A DNA stretch of 64,000 bases from Vibrio sp. SCSIO 43136 (GCF_023716565.1 NZ_CP071849.1:930001-994000); one strand, 5' to 3'; numbered from the stretch's first letter, positions 44,583 to 53,197 are shown. Notes: generated by a model from the letters alone, not told the origin. Program-made: numbers and translations.

Positions 44583-45278
44583 ATGACTTCGCTAGTACAA
44601 CTGGAACAACAATTAGGCTTAATGACATGGCCGCTACTTATTTGCTCTGCCCTCACCGTGGCAATTATCGTCGAACGCTTGATTCAAGTGTTACTCAGTT
44701 CGGGGGTTGGACGTCGCTCAATACGTTCCCAATTGGCCCAATTGAGCCCAGACCAAGATGCAGAACTCGACAACCTTGCGTCTGATCTTGCAACAAAACG
44801 TCCATTGCTGTGTAAAGGTGTGGCAATGCTAATTTCTCATCGTCACTTTGCCAAAAACTTACGTGAAGATGCTGCGGGGATATGGCTTGAGGAGAAACGT
44901 CATCAATTAAATTCAGGACTCAAACTCCTAGGGTTGATAGGTGTGATTAGCCCTTTGATCGGCCTACTTGGCACTGTGATAGGCTTAATCGAGATGTTTA
45001 AAGGTGTCGCTGCATCCACAGGAAACATCACTCCAAATGACCTTGCTGATGGCCTCGGTCTTGCGATGCGCACAACCGCAGCAGGATTGATGATCGCTTT
45101 ACCTGCTATTGCCGCAGCACAACTGCTTGGTTTGTGGGCAGAGAAAATCATGGCAAAACTCGAACATACTTTAAACATTGTCGACCTTTGGTTGGAAGGT
45201 GTCACCGTTGAAGTCGCTCCGCACAAAAAAAGCGCTAAAGCCCCGAGTTCTATCACTAAACCGGAGCAAGCCGCATGA
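44583..45278 (+). CDS. exbB: ExbB, TonB-complex proton channel subunit
   Basis: 231 aa, three hydrophobic segments. Key region: LLGLIGVISPLIGLLGTVIG, then GLIEMFKGVAA and DLADGLGLAMRTTAAGLMIA, the MotA/TolQ/ExbB signature with the channel Thr and Glu positions. It begins 2 bp after tonB and overlaps exbD by 4 bp. ExbB forms the pentameric channel that harvests proton flow for TonB. Confidence 0.94.
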   Translation: MTSLVQLEQQLGLMTWPLLICSALTVAIIVERLIQVLLSSGVGRRSIRSQLAQLSPDQDAELDNLASDLATKRPLLCKGVAMLISHRHFAKNLREDAAGIWLEEKRHQLNSGLKLLGLIGVISPLIGLLGTVIGLIEMFKGVAASTGNITPNDLADGLGLAMRTTAAGLMIALPAIAAAQLLGLWAEKIMAKLEHTLNIVDLWLEGVTVEVAPHKKSAKAPSSITKPEQAA

Positions 45279-45688
45279 TACGCACTGTTCGCCACCAGCA
45301 GCAAACATCTGTTTTGCCCGACTTAACGCCGCTTCTAGATATTATTTTCATTGTCATGGTGTTTTTGCTGCTTACGGCATCTATCAAATTGGAGTCATTA
45401 GAAGTGTCACTTCCAACGGCTGACAGTTCGACCTCAGAGATTACTGAGAAGAAAACACTAACCATCAATATATTGCACCAATCGCCTCACTGGGCGATTA
45501 ACACCAACCAGTACATTGACTGGGACAACTTCGAAATTGCCCTGCTCGAACAGGTCAAACAGCAACCGGAAGCGACAGTGATTATTGCAGCAGACAAGCA
45601 AGCTGAAATACAACACATGGTTAAGCTGCTTGCTTTCCTACAAGAAAACAATATCAACGCGACTCAACTGCTCACAGATAATAATTAA
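45275..45688 (+). CDS. exbD: ExbD, TonB-complex proton channel subunit
   Basis: 137 aa. N-terminal QTSVLPDLTPLLDIIFIVMV with the essential membrane Asp (L-L-D-I), then a single TM and a periplasmic domain with KLESLEVSLPTADSS. This is the ExbD/TolR family. It overlaps exbB by 4 bp (ATGA) and precedes hutB by 12 bp. Confidence 0.94.
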   Translation: MIRTVRHQQQTSVLPDLTPLLDIIFIVMVFLLLTASIKLESLEVSLPTADSSTSEITEKKTLTINILHQSPHWAINTNQYIDWDNFEIALLEQVKQQPEATVIIAADKQAEIQHMVKLLAFLQENNINATQLLTDNN

Positions 45689-45700
45689 AGGACGATAATA

Positions 45701-46546
45701 ATGATCTCTCCATTCTCTAAGTTTCCTAAGCTCTGCCTTGTGGCGATTGCGCTATTCTCAAGCTCTAGTTATGCCGAGCAACGCATTATTAGCGCCGGTT
45801 CTGCTGTGACCGAAATCATCGAAGAATTAGGGGCTAGCGACAAACTTGTTGCGATTGATGTAACGAGTGCACAGCCAGAAGGTAAGGAGTTACCAGTGGT
45901 TGGCTACCATCGCCAACTGTCCGCAGAAGGCTTGCTGGCATTAACCCCATCACATCTCATCGGCTCTGACGCCATGGGGCCTGCAACGACTCTGACGGTA
46001 CTCAAAAATAGTGGTGTAGAAGTTGACCAAGTCAACAGCGATAGTAGCGTCCAAGGTTTGTATCAAAGAATTGATGAACTCAGTGAATTGACTGGGACTC
46101 AGTCTAACGCCCAAGCACTAAAGGCAAAAGTGACTCAGCAAGTGGATGATCTTAACGCCAACCAACCTAAAGGCACACCACTAAAAGCACTGTTCTTGAT
46201 CATTCATGAGGGTCGTCCGTCGAATGTTGCAGGTGACAAAACCACACCGAATGCGCTTATCGAACTTGCAGGCGCTGTTAACCCAGCCAAAGCAAAGCTA
46301 GAGTCCTATAAGCCCTTATCCAATGAGTCTCTGATTGAAATGCAACCAGACGTTATTTTAGTCAGTGGCCGCAGTACCTTAGATAACTTAAGCACTTTGT
46401 TAGACACCCTTCCAGTTTTGGCAGCAACACCTGCAGGCAAGAACAAGCGCTTTATTTCTATCGACGGCAAAGCGCTAGTAGGGGGGCTTGGCTTAAAGAC
46501 CCTAAGCGAAGCACAGCGCTTGAACAAACTTCTTTACCCAAATTAA
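45701..46546 (+). CDS. hutB: HutB, periplasmic haem-binding protein
   Basis: 281 aa with signal peptide (FSSSSYAEQ). A helical-backbone binding protein: IISAGSAVTEIIEELGASDK at the N-lobe, ALTPSHLIGSDAMGPATTL, then SGRSTLDNL and KNKRFISIDGKALVGGLG in the C-lobe, a cluster III fold for haem or iron complexes. It collects haem crossing the outer membrane and delivers it to HutC-HutD. Third of the transport set by position; only 9 bp from hutC. Confidence 0.93.
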   Translation: MISPFSKFPKLCLVAIALFSSSSYAEQRIISAGSAVTEIIEELGASDKLVAIDVTSAQPEGKELPVVGYHRQLSAEGLLALTPSHLIGSDAMGPATTLTVLKNSGVEVDQVNSDSSVQGLYQRIDELSELTGTQSNAQALKAKVTQQVDDLNANQPKGTPLKALFLIIHEGRPSNVAGDKTTPNALIELAGAVNPAKAKLESYKPLSNESLIEMQPDVILVSGRSTLDNLSTLLDTLPVLAATPAGKNKRFISIDGKALVGGLGLKTLSEAQRLNKLLYPN

Positions 46547-46555
46547 TGGTGCGTC

Positions 46556-47593
46556 ATGTTACTTCGTAAGCAACCTTTACACTTAACTATGACTGGCATT
46601 GGATCGCTTCTGATCCTTGCTTGTGGCTATTCGATAGCTGTAGGTCCGATGGACATAAGTGTCGCAGACAGTTTTAAGAGCCTGCTACCTAATCTATTTT
46701 CTTTGCCAGATCATGTCCAATTAGTGATCATGAATATCCGCTTGCCTAGAACCGTCCTTTGCGCACTCGTTGGTGCTATCCTTGCGCTATGTGGAGCAAC
46801 GATGCAAGGGCTGTTCAGAAACCCGTTGGCAGAGCCAGGCATTATTGGTGTTTCTGCTGGCGCATCACTAGGCGCTGCGGCGGCAATGGTGTTGTTTGCT
46901 AGCATCAACATTACCAACCCTATCCTACTCAATTTGTTCGCAGTTCCTGTATTTGCGTTCGTTGGTGGTACCGTCACAACGCTTATTGTCTATCGACTCG
47001 GAACCAGTAAGTTTGGTACTTCGGTCACCGTGATGCTACTTGCAGGTGTTGCTATCAGTGCGTTATCAGGCGCAGCGATTGGCTATTTCAACTACATTGC
47101 CGATGATCAAATGCTGCGAGACCTCACCTTATGGGGCATGGGCTCGATGGCTGGTGCAACTTGGTCAGGCATTGCTCTTGCTGCAATCACTCTGGCAGGA
47201 CTATTCTGGTTGTTTGTTAAAAAGGCTATGGCACTTAACGCCCTTCTGCTTGGAGAAGCAGAAGCTCGTCACATGGGCATTGAAGTCCAAAGTCTTAAGC
47301 GTCGCTTGATACTGACCACTGCTGCGGGTGTTGGGATCACTGTATCTCTTGTGGGACCGATTGGCTTCATTGGTTTGGTCGTTCCGCATATTACACGCAT
47401 GCTGACAGGCCCTGATCACTGTAAACTCATCCCTGTTTGTGCGATATTAGGGGCATTACTACTCACGCTTGCCGATATGGTTGCTCGAGTCGCTGTAGCA
47501 CCCGCAGAACTGCCAGTAGGCATTGTTACCGCACTGTTTGGTGCACCTTTCTTCCTCTATTTGCTTTTCCAACAAAAAGGACAAACTTTGTAA
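46556..47593 (+). CDS. hutC: HutC, haem ABC transporter permease
   Basis: 345 aa with about ten hydrophobic helices and the FecCD/BtuC-type motifs NIRLPRTVLCALVGAILALC, GATMQGLFRNPLAEPGIIGV, and GPIGFIGLVVPHITRMLTG, the loop that contacts the ATPase. It is the membrane channel for haem import. The stop TAA overlaps the hutD ATG by 1 bp (TAATG). Confidence 0.94.
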   Translation: MLLRKQPLHLTMTGIGSLLILACGYSIAVGPMDISVADSFKSLLPNLFSLPDHVQLVIMNIRLPRTVLCALVGAILALCGATMQGLFRNPLAEPGIIGVSAGASLGAAAAMVLFASINITNPILLNLFAVPVFAFVGGTVTTLIVYRLGTSKFGTSVTVMLLAGVAISALSGAAIGYFNYIADDQMLRDLTLWGMGSMAGATWSGIALAAITLAGLFWLFVKKAMALNALLLGEAEARHMGIEVQSLKRRLILTTAAGVGITVSLVGPIGFIGLVVPHITRMLTGPDHCKLIPVCAILGALLLTLADMVARVAVAPAELPVGIVTALFGAPFFLYLLFQQKGQTL

Positions 47594-48363
47594 TGAACGC
47601 TTCGCTATCAGTATCTGGCTTAAGCGTCTCGTTTGGCCACAAGACGATTCTTGATAATATCAGTGTCGATTTCAAACCTGGGCAGGTCACCACACTACTT
47701 GGTCCCAACGGTGCGGGTAAGAGTACGTTGCTCAAAATTCTTGCCGGTGAAAGTGGAGACCAATATGAGGTATTCTGCTTTGGTAAAGTGAACAAAGAGT
47801 GGGATAAACGTCTACTCGCACAACAAGTTGCTATGCTTCCACAGCACAGTGGACTCACTTTTCCATTTCTCGCCCATGAGGTGGTTGAAATGGGTGGCAT
47901 CCCGCTGGATTGTAGTCAAATGGAAATTCAGTCAATAGCCCAAGAGCAAATGAACAAACTGGAGATTAACGCCCTATCTCAGCGCCTGTACCCTTCGCTC
48001 TCCGGCGGTGAAAAACAGCGAGTTCACTTTGCTCGTGTATTAACTCAATTGGCCCAAAGTTCTGAGCCAATCTTGATGTTAGATGAACCAACTTCAGCAC
48101 TGGACCCAGCGCACCAGCACACCTGCTTAAAACATGCGAGAGAACTTGCGGATCTAGGTGCGACAGTGATTGTCGTTTTACATGATCTCAACCTTGCAGC
48201 GCAATATTCCGATAGGCTGCTCATGCTCCACGAAGGAAAACTGGTTGCCGACGGCACACCGTGGGAGGTCCTGACCCAAGGTAATATAGAGAGTACCTAT
48301 CACTACCGTGCCCTTATTACCCCTCATCCAACCTATGGTTTCCCTACAGTCATGACTGCATAA
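47593..48363 (+). CDS. hutD: HutD, haem ABC transporter ATP-binding protein
   Basis: 256 aa from the ATG at 47593, inside the hutC stop; an upstream frame to 47437 is spurious because it crosses hutC. Walker A is GPNGAGKST, the signature is LSGGEKQRVHFAR, Walker B is LMLDEPTSALDPAHQ, and the H-loop follows in VLHDLNLAA. It powers haem transport with HutC. Last gene of the operon; a terminator follows. Confidence 0.95.
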   Translation: MNASLSVSGLSVSFGHKTILDNISVDFKPGQVTTLLGPNGAGKSTLLKILAGESGDQYEVFCFGKVNKEWDKRLLAQQVAMLPQHSGLTFPFLAHEVVEMGGIPLDCSQMEIQSIAQEQMNKLEINALSQRLYPSLSGGEKQRVHFARVLTQLAQSSEPILMLDEPTSALDPAHQHTCLKHARELADLGATVIVVLHDLNLAAQYSDRLLMLHEGKLVADGTPWEVLTQGNIESTYHYRALITPHPTYGFPTVMTA

Positions 48364-48402
48364 CTATGATTGCTTAGCTGATCAGATACAGCCCTTGATC
48401 TA

Positions 48403-48430
48403 AAAAGCCAGCTTTCGCTGGCTTTTATCA
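48403..48430 (+). terminator. terminator of the hut transport operon
   Basis: AAAAGCCAGC paired with GCTGGCTTTT (loop TTTC), then ATCATTT. Confidence 0.85.
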
Positions 48431-48450
48431 TTTAAGCATTATCTAGTGCC

Positions 48451-48912
48451 TTAGCTTGCCATGTGAACAATGCTTCGTCCGAATAGTGCATCGAGATCAT
48501 TTTTCGCATCACTGCCAAACTGGTTTTCAACTAAGCCGTAAATGCGGTCAAGTCCCGCTTTAGCAAATGGGTGAGTATTTTCCGAACTGACAGTGTGGTG
48601 GAAAATCAGCTTTAGTATGGCGGTAAACTCACGGCTTTCTAACGCATTAATCCAGCTTTGCCTAAACCCTGCGACATCGCTAGAAAGGTTGAGATGAGAT
48701 AAGAACATCTGATAAATACGACTATCTAGTGACGCCGTAAAATCGGTCTTCTTAGGAAAGTGGTGACTAATACCGGTACGGGAGATACCTGTCTGTTGGC
48801 TCAGCGTGGTATACGACATCTTGTCGTACCCCAAATGGATTAGTTGGTCGACCACAGCATCCATAATGGTTTGGATGGTGATCTCCGTGTCTTCTTTACT
48901 ACGCTTAGGCAT
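48451..48912 (-). CDS. TetR-like regulator, short form
   Basis: 153 aa. The N-terminus holds a TetR helix-turn-helix: TIQTIMDAVVDQLIHLGYDK then MSYTTLSQQTGISRTGISHH and FPKKTDF. The remaining 100 residues make a short ligand domain, well below the usual 190-210 aa total, so the C-terminus may be reduced. It is convergent with hutD; a TetR gene also follows hut in V. cholerae as I recall, so the context is conserved. The target is unknown. Confidence 0.8.
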   Translation of the reverse strand: MPKRSKEDTEITIQTIMDAVVDQLIHLGYDKMSYTTLSQQTGISRTGISHHFPKKTDFTASLDSRIYQMFLSHLNLSSDVAGFRQSWINALESREFTAILKLIFHHTVSSENTHPFAKAGLDRIYGLVENQFGSDAKNDLDALFGRSIVHMAS

Positions 48913-49136
48913 GGTGTGGCTCTTCTCTATCTATCCAAGCTTGAAACAACTCTATATCTCAAGCAAAACTTGGGGTGATTAACCGACAAAAATCGAGTTT
49001 TGCACTCCCAAAAAACTCAATAGGCCAACTCAAACCCCTCGGTTTAAACTGGCCTATCAGCTTCTAATAAAAGTATTAATTAACAATCGAAAGTTAAAAA
49101 ACCGTGCAGAGTAATATTCTACTCAACCGATTAAAT

Positions 49137-49314
49137 ATAGTTATTGTGAATAATTTCGATTTAACGCATCTTCTTATAAAATAAAACTAGGTACAAGGCG
49201 AACTATCACTTATTTGTGTAAATTTATGTTGGAATAGACATTACGTGATTGCGATCACGACCAAGAATGATTCTGTGTACTAGTTCTTGCCAAAACGGGA
49301 TTCACAATAACTAT
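49137..49314. promoter_or_regulatory. spaced inverted repeat flanking a CRP-like site
   Basis: ATAGTTATTGTGAAT at 49137-49151 and its complement at 49300-49314. The left copy is itself part of a TTATT-GTG-AATAA palindrome. Two sites of one regulator could loop the intervening promoter. Confidence 0.4.
49244..49259. promoter_or_regulatory. candidate CRP site
   Basis: CGTGATTGCGATCACG is a perfect inverted repeat apart from the central bases and resembles the CRP consensus TGTGA-N6-TCACA, with G/C changed at the outer bases. It lies about 170 bp before the yfcZ-like gene. Confidence 0.45.
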
Positions 49315-49430
49315 TGAGCTGAAAGCCCTTTCTTATACCGCATATAAAGTGGGCGTTTGTTCACACTTTTTCTAGCGTAATCATTCACACCCGAGTAAGA
49401 TATCTTACAAAGAAAGTAAGAGGTAAGCTC

Positions 49431-49739
49431 ATGTCTAACGAAAACCAAAAATACGAAGATGTAGAAGTATGCGAAGCATGTGGTAGTGCAGGTGAAATCG
49501 GCTTCATGATCAAAGAAGGCGATGATGTTGCAGAAGTCACCATCTATGGTGAATCAAAGCAATTGTTAGAAGCAGAATTTGAAAAGTACGCTGCGCTTGC
49601 GAAAGAAGTTTCTGCAGAAGTAGAGCAAGATGTTGCTGAACTGGCTGACGATGCCAAAGCGCTAGTCGCTCGCTTTAAGTTTACTTGCAGCGCTGAAAAA
49701 CTGATTTTCGAACTAAAGTCGCGCTCACTACGCCGCTAA
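49431..49739 (+). CDS. YfcZ/YiiS-type (DUF406) small protein
   Basis: 102 aa, acidic. It carries two cysteines in VEVCEACGSAGEIGFM and ends in FTCSAEKLIFELKSRSLRR, matching the C-terminal part of YfcZ/YiiS (FACEAEMLIFQL as I recall). Function unknown in the family. It has its own promoter region and a strong terminator that extends into the convergent gene. Good AAGAGGTAAG ribosome-binding site. Confidence 0.85.
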   Translation: MSNENQKYEDVEVCEACGSAGEIGFMIKEGDDVAEVTIYGESKQLLEAEFEKYAALAKEVSAEVEQDVAELADDAKALVARFKFTCSAEKLIFELKSRSLRR

Positions 49740-49758
49740 GTTCACAAAACACCAAACT

Positions 49759-49789
49759 TAAGCCTCTGAATTACTCAGAGGCTTTTTTT
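49759..49789 (+). terminator. terminator of the yfcZ-like gene
   Basis: AGCCTCTGA paired with TCAGAGGCT, then TTTTTTT. It overlaps the last codons of the convergent YnjH-like gene (stop at 49771). Confidence 0.88.
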
Positions 49790-50037
49790 GTCACTTCATA
49801 CCACTTCAATGCGCCATTGGTTTCAAAGTTCTTGGCTGCTGCACAAACAAGATAAATCTCTCCCACTTGAATGTATGCTCCTTCTGAATATGCTTGGTCT
49901 TGGTAATAGCAAATTCTTGAGGCGGTTTTGCCATCCACGACCACTACAGGTTTACTTGGCGTCGATATGGTTTTAGCTAGTGTAGGCATCGCTATCCCTC
50001 CAGCCAAAAAAGTAACGAGGAGTATTCTGTTCATCAT
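49771..50037 (-). CDS. YnjH-like (DUF1496) exported protein
   Basis: 88 aa with a signal peptide (cleavage about A-L-A-K-T). The mature part, ASRICYYQDQAYSEGAYIQV then GEIYLVCA, matches the DUF1496/YnjH pattern with two cysteines that could form a disulfide. Function unknown. Convergent with the yfcZ-like gene, whose terminator overlaps its end. Confidence 0.82.
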   Translation of the reverse strand: MMNRILLVTFLAGGIAMPTLAKTISTPSKPVVVVDGKTASRICYYQDQAYSEGAYIQVGEIYLVCAAAKNFETNGALKWYEVTKKASE

Positions 50038-50098
50038 TCTGACTTCATTTCAATTGTAAGTTACTATATAGACAGTAGTTCATTGGTTTGGGTTCGGT

Positions 50099-50695
50099 AT
50101 GAAAATTAAATTGCTATTAATGTCATTAGTATTGGGCAGCGTCGCTAATGCCGTAGAGCTTGACCAATATAAACTGCTTAACCACTTGGACTCCTATGGC
50201 AACGTACATCTTCGCCAAACCCATTACACTGCGCTACCCGAGGGGTTTACTGTCAAAGGTAATCTCAACATCGCCAAAACCAAGATTGAAAAGCTGCCTA
50301 AAGGATTGGATGTTCAAGGCAGTTTAGATGCAAGTAACAGCGCAGTCTCGTTTGTTGCGAGAGGAACAAAAATTAAAGGCTACGCCAATTTTCTCGGCGC
50401 ACAGATAAAGAGCTGGAACCCAACAGTCAAAGTGGGCGGATACTTAAACTTCACTGATAACCCTTTGGAAAGCCTGCCTGCCGGGCTAGTAGTCGAAGGT
50501 GATTTAAGTGTGATTAGAACTCCGCTCACCGAACTCCCTTCCCCACTAACTGTAAAAGGGAACCTCTACCTTGGGGGCTCTCAAATCACTGCACTTCCAG
50601 AGCAACTAACTGTCGAAGGTAATATCTATCTTGGCGGTAACATCATTACCTCATGGCCTCAAGATTTAACTTTGGGCGGCGCTGTCGCACGTTAG
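50099..50695 (+). CDS. exported leucine-rich-like repeat protein
   Basis: 198 aa, signal peptide ending near V-A-N-A-V. After residue 30 the sequence is eight copies of a unit of about 20 residues, pattern LPxGLxVxGxLxIxxTxI; examples are TALPEGFTVKGNLNI, ESLPAGLVVEGDLSV and TALPEQLTVEGNIYL. Such spacing builds a short solenoid with a hydrophobic core, like bacterial leucine-rich or polymer-forming exported proteins. No membrane anchor is visible, so periplasmic or secreted. It has no known family by eye, and the binding face cannot be read. The ribosome-binding site is poor. Confidence 0.72.
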   Translation: MKIKLLLMSLVLGSVANAVELDQYKLLNHLDSYGNVHLRQTHYTALPEGFTVKGNLNIAKTKIEKLPKGLDVQGSLDASNSAVSFVARGTKIKGYANFLGAQIKSWNPTVKVGGYLNFTDNPLESLPAGLVVEGDLSVIRTPLTELPSPLTVKGNLYLGGSQITALPEQLTVEGNIYLGGNIITSWPQDLTLGGAVAR

Positions 50696-50748
50696 CCTAA
50701 GGTCATGTGCTAAAGTCTTACCTAAGTCATTTAGATTTGGTAGACCTT

Positions 50749-51318
50749 ATGTGCGGCCGACTCAACATTACTCAAGATCCACTTAGCCAGTTTCTTACCG
50801 ACCATCTGGGCATAACAAACTACCACACGTTCCACCAAGGGGAAGTTTACCCAACCGACGCAGTGTCAGTTATCACCCATGAAAATCTCCAGCTAAGAGT
50901 GGTATCCCAACCATGGGGATTTCAACCAACGTGGGCAAAAAAGCCAATTATTAATGCGAGAAGTGAAACGGCAAGAGAGAAATCTATGTTTAAAAAAACA
51001 TTAAATGAAGGCCGGATTTTGGTTCCCTGCAACGGATGGTATGAATGGGTAGAAGATAGCCATGGCAACAAAATCAAAACTCTATTTCAATCACATCAAC
51101 CTATGTTATTAGCGGGCTTATCTCTTGAACGAGGCTTTGTGATCCTAACCACTGCGCCTTCAAACTACTATGTTCAATACCACGATCGAATGCCTGTGGT
51201 TATTTCCGAAGACAAAGTTGCCCATTGGTTTAATGAGCCATTCAATGTAGGTGAGTCAACACCAGAGCTTCAAACACATTACCTAGATGACATGCCACAA
51301 CAGATTAATCTGTTTTAA
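50749..51318 (+). CDS. SRAP-family abasic-site DNA-binding protein (YedK/HMCES-like)
   Basis: 189 aa from the ATG at 50749, which puts the essential cysteine at residue 2 (MCGRLNIT); the GTG at 50707 would bury it. The other catalytic residues are visible: NARSETAREKSMF, PCNGWYEWV with the glutamate, and the late HDRMPV with histidine. SRAP proteins form a thiazolidine crosslink through Cys2 with abasic sites in single-stranded DNA. It lies 54 bp after the solenoid gene but with no obvious link. Confidence 0.92.
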   Translation: MCGRLNITQDPLSQFLTDHLGITNYHTFHQGEVYPTDAVSVITHENLQLRVVSQPWGFQPTWAKKPIINARSETAREKSMFKKTLNEGRILVPCNGWYEWVEDSHGNKIKTLFQSHQPMLLAGLSLERGFVILTTAPSNYYVQYHDRMPVVISEDKVAHWFNEPFNVGESTPELQTHYLDDMPQQINLF

Positions 51319-51320
51319 AC

Positions 51321-51893
51321 TCAAGCAACCACTTTTAGTTTGGGCCATAAACCCCGCCAGTTCTTTTTTGCCAGTCGTTGGTCAAATACCGCTCTCTGTC
51401 GCTTTGGGTTGGGGGTAAGTTCAAGTGCAAGCAAGCTTTCAAAACCAAATGCGGATACGAACTCTAATTGACCGTCAAAGTTTAAACGTACTGCGACAGC
51501 TGTTTCCTTTTCTGGCCAAAAAGAGAGCGCATCTACGAGACCCTGATAAGGTCTATCTTGATTCCTGTGATGCAGATATGCTTGGTTTTTTACCTGCCAG
51601 CGATACTCACCACGTCTAGACGTCAAAGCACACTGCAGGTGTTTGTTTTTGTCTTCAGCCAAATCTGGTGCGTAAAAAACCACATCGAGATCATTTAGGG
51701 GAGTGGGCGATGGATAGCCATGTAGCTTATCCCAGACCAAATTGCGTACAAAGCCTGCGCCAATATAGGTTGGCGGCAGAGAGAACTCTCTTTCTAATGA
51801 TTGCACCTGTATTAGGGCATCCATTCGAAACGCATCTGCCCTCACCCACTTATCTAGGTCGCTAATCGTCGCTAGCGGTGTGGCATTAAGCAT
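51321..51893 (-). CDS. nucleotidyltransferase-like protein
   Basis: 190 aa. Nucleotidyltransferase pattern: YIGAGFVRNLVWDKLHGYPS then LNDLDVVFYAPDLAE, where D-L-D is the metal pair. A later SALTSRRGEYRWQVKNQAYL and RLNFDGQLEFVSAFGFESL complete the small family of unknown target. Its ATG lies within the last codons of the upstream GNAT gene (8-bp overlap), so the pair is co-translated. Confidence 0.8.
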   Translation of the reverse strand: MLNATPLATISDLDKWVRADAFRMDALIQVQSLEREFSLPPTYIGAGFVRNLVWDKLHGYPSPTPLNDLDVVFYAPDLAEDKNKHLQCALTSRRGEYRWQVKNQAYLHHRNQDRPYQGLVDALSFWPEKETAVAVRLNFDGQLEFVSAFGFESLLALELTPNPKRQRAVFDQRLAKKNWRGLWPKLKVVA

Positions 51894-52392
51894 TAGGGTT
51901 CGAGATCGACATCGTCACTAATGAGTTATCTGGATACAGTCTTAAATCATTACGACGTGTCATCCCGAGTTTTTCAAGAAGTGATACAGATGGCGAATTA
52001 GCCGGCACCGCAACACCAAAGATCTCCGCACAGCCCTCTCGCTCAAAAGTAAACTCAATTGCTGCTCTCGCAGCCTCCAACGCATACCCTTGACCTTGAA
52101 ACTCTGGCAACAATGCATAGCGAATATCTAATAGATTGCTATCATCGATTTCTTCTACGCCAGCGTAGCCGAGTTTTACCGACGGTGCTGTCTTGTCTAC
52201 GACAACAAAAGTACCAAAGCCTCTAAGCCAGTGTTCCTGTTTCTGCTCAAGGTATTGCTCAATATAGTCATCATCGTAAGGTTGGCCGCCCGGTAGGTAT
52301 TTGGTCGTTTCTGGGCAGCGAAACAACTTTTGGAAAAGCTCGAGATCCTTGGGTTCTACAGGCGTGAGCTGCAACCGCTTTGTTTCAATCAT
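51886..52392 (-). CDS. RimJ/RimL-type GNAT acetyltransferase
   Basis: 168 aa from the ATG at 52392, with AAGGAGA 6 bp upstream; the frame from 52422 is an extension. Typical start MIETKRLQLTPVEPKDLELF, acetyl-CoA loop YALLPEFQGQGYALEAARAA, and the C-terminal LLEKLGMTRR. The substrate may be a protein N-terminus or small amine. It overlaps the nucleotidyltransferase gene by 8 bp. Confidence 0.87.
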   Translation of the reverse strand: MIETKRLQLTPVEPKDLELFQKLFRCPETTKYLPGGQPYDDDYIEQYLEQKQEHWLRGFGTFVVVDKTAPSVKLGYAGVEEIDDSNLLDIRYALLPEFQGQGYALEAARAAIEFTFEREGCAEIFGVAVPANSPSVSLLEKLGMTRRNDLRLYPDNSLVTMSISNPNA

Positions 52393-52480
52393 CTTAATCT
52401 CCTTACCGCGATGAAAACTCAATATAAACCATCACGGATTTTTTCGGTGTAAAAGACTACAGAATTTGCTGCGTCTCACA

Positions 52481-53038
52481 TTACCCTAATGACTCGGTAG
52501 ATTGGCGTTGTTCTAGCGATTGCAGAAACTGTTTCGCCTCGCTTGGTGAACGTAACTGGATGAACTCAATGTGCGCATACTGGGGATCGGACATCACTTC
52601 TAAATAGCGAACACGATTGCTTGCATAGGTTTTAATTGTCCACAGCAATATTGAGTCTCGACTCAAAAAGGTTTTGCCAAAAGACTCTTTGTTGCCAGTA
52701 TCTGGCCATATTTCTTGCTGCGAGGCAATGCGCTTTATCGCTCTTGTTACCGCATGATACAAGGTTCGAGGCTTGGAATAGTCAATCCAAATAACAGTAT
52801 CGACATTTTTCCACTTCACTGGGCGAGTGCGATTATAGTTGCCATCCAATACCCAAGTTTCACTGCAAGTTGCTTGCTCGATCTTTGAAAAGAAAGCTTC
52901 ATCATCTGACCCGACCCAGTTGGGCTGCCAAAACAGCTCATCCATTTCCCAATAAGGGTAGTTAAGCTTTTGCGCAATTTGACGGCCAAAAGTTGATTTA
53001 CCACTTCCACTTGTTCCGACAATATTGATGCGTTTCAT
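52481..53038 (-). CDS. P-loop kinase of the adenylate-kinase/topology-modulation type
   Basis: 185 aa. Walker A is GTSGSGKST at residues 8-16, followed by NYPYWEMDELFWQPNW (a typical DELFW motif of this group), TWVLDGNYNRTR and DTVIWIDYSKPRT. The group includes FlaR-like and shikimate-kinase-like small kinases; the substrate is unknown. The ATG at 53038 is supported by AGGAAAT-like bases, weak. Transcribed alone on the minus strand. Confidence 0.82.
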   Translation of the reverse strand: MKRINIVGTSGSGKSTFGRQIAQKLNYPYWEMDELFWQPNWVGSDDEAFFSKIEQATCSETWVLDGNYNRTRPVKWKNVDTVIWIDYSKPRTLYHAVTRAIKRIASQQEIWPDTGNKESFGKTFLSRDSILLWTIKTYASNRVRYLEVMSDPQYAHIEFIQLRSPSEAKQFLQSLEQRQSTESLG

Positions 53039-53197
53039 AAGGAAATCGACTCTTGCTAATAGCGTTGAAAAGGTGCAAGTAATATAACAGCAATCGATTG
53101 CGAAAAATCAAACATTTACCACAATAATATTGGTAGCTTGTAGACTGAAAAAGCACTAGAGTGCGTGCATATTTCATGACGATTTGAGAACTCTACG

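Larger units (their letters stand above)
48913..49430. other. intergenic region between tetR-like and yfcZ-like genes
   Basis: About 520 bp with no gene. It holds the promoter region of the yfcZ-like gene, a CRP-like site (49244-49259), and a 15-bp inverted repeat about 150 bp apart (49137-49151 and 49300-49314), listed separately. The first 220 bp show nothing recognisable. Confidence 0.5.

Noticed and set aside
47437..47592. N-terminal extension of hutD
   Set aside because: It runs through hutC in another frame, reads Cys/Arg-rich nonsense, and the ATG at 47593 gives the normal ABC start.
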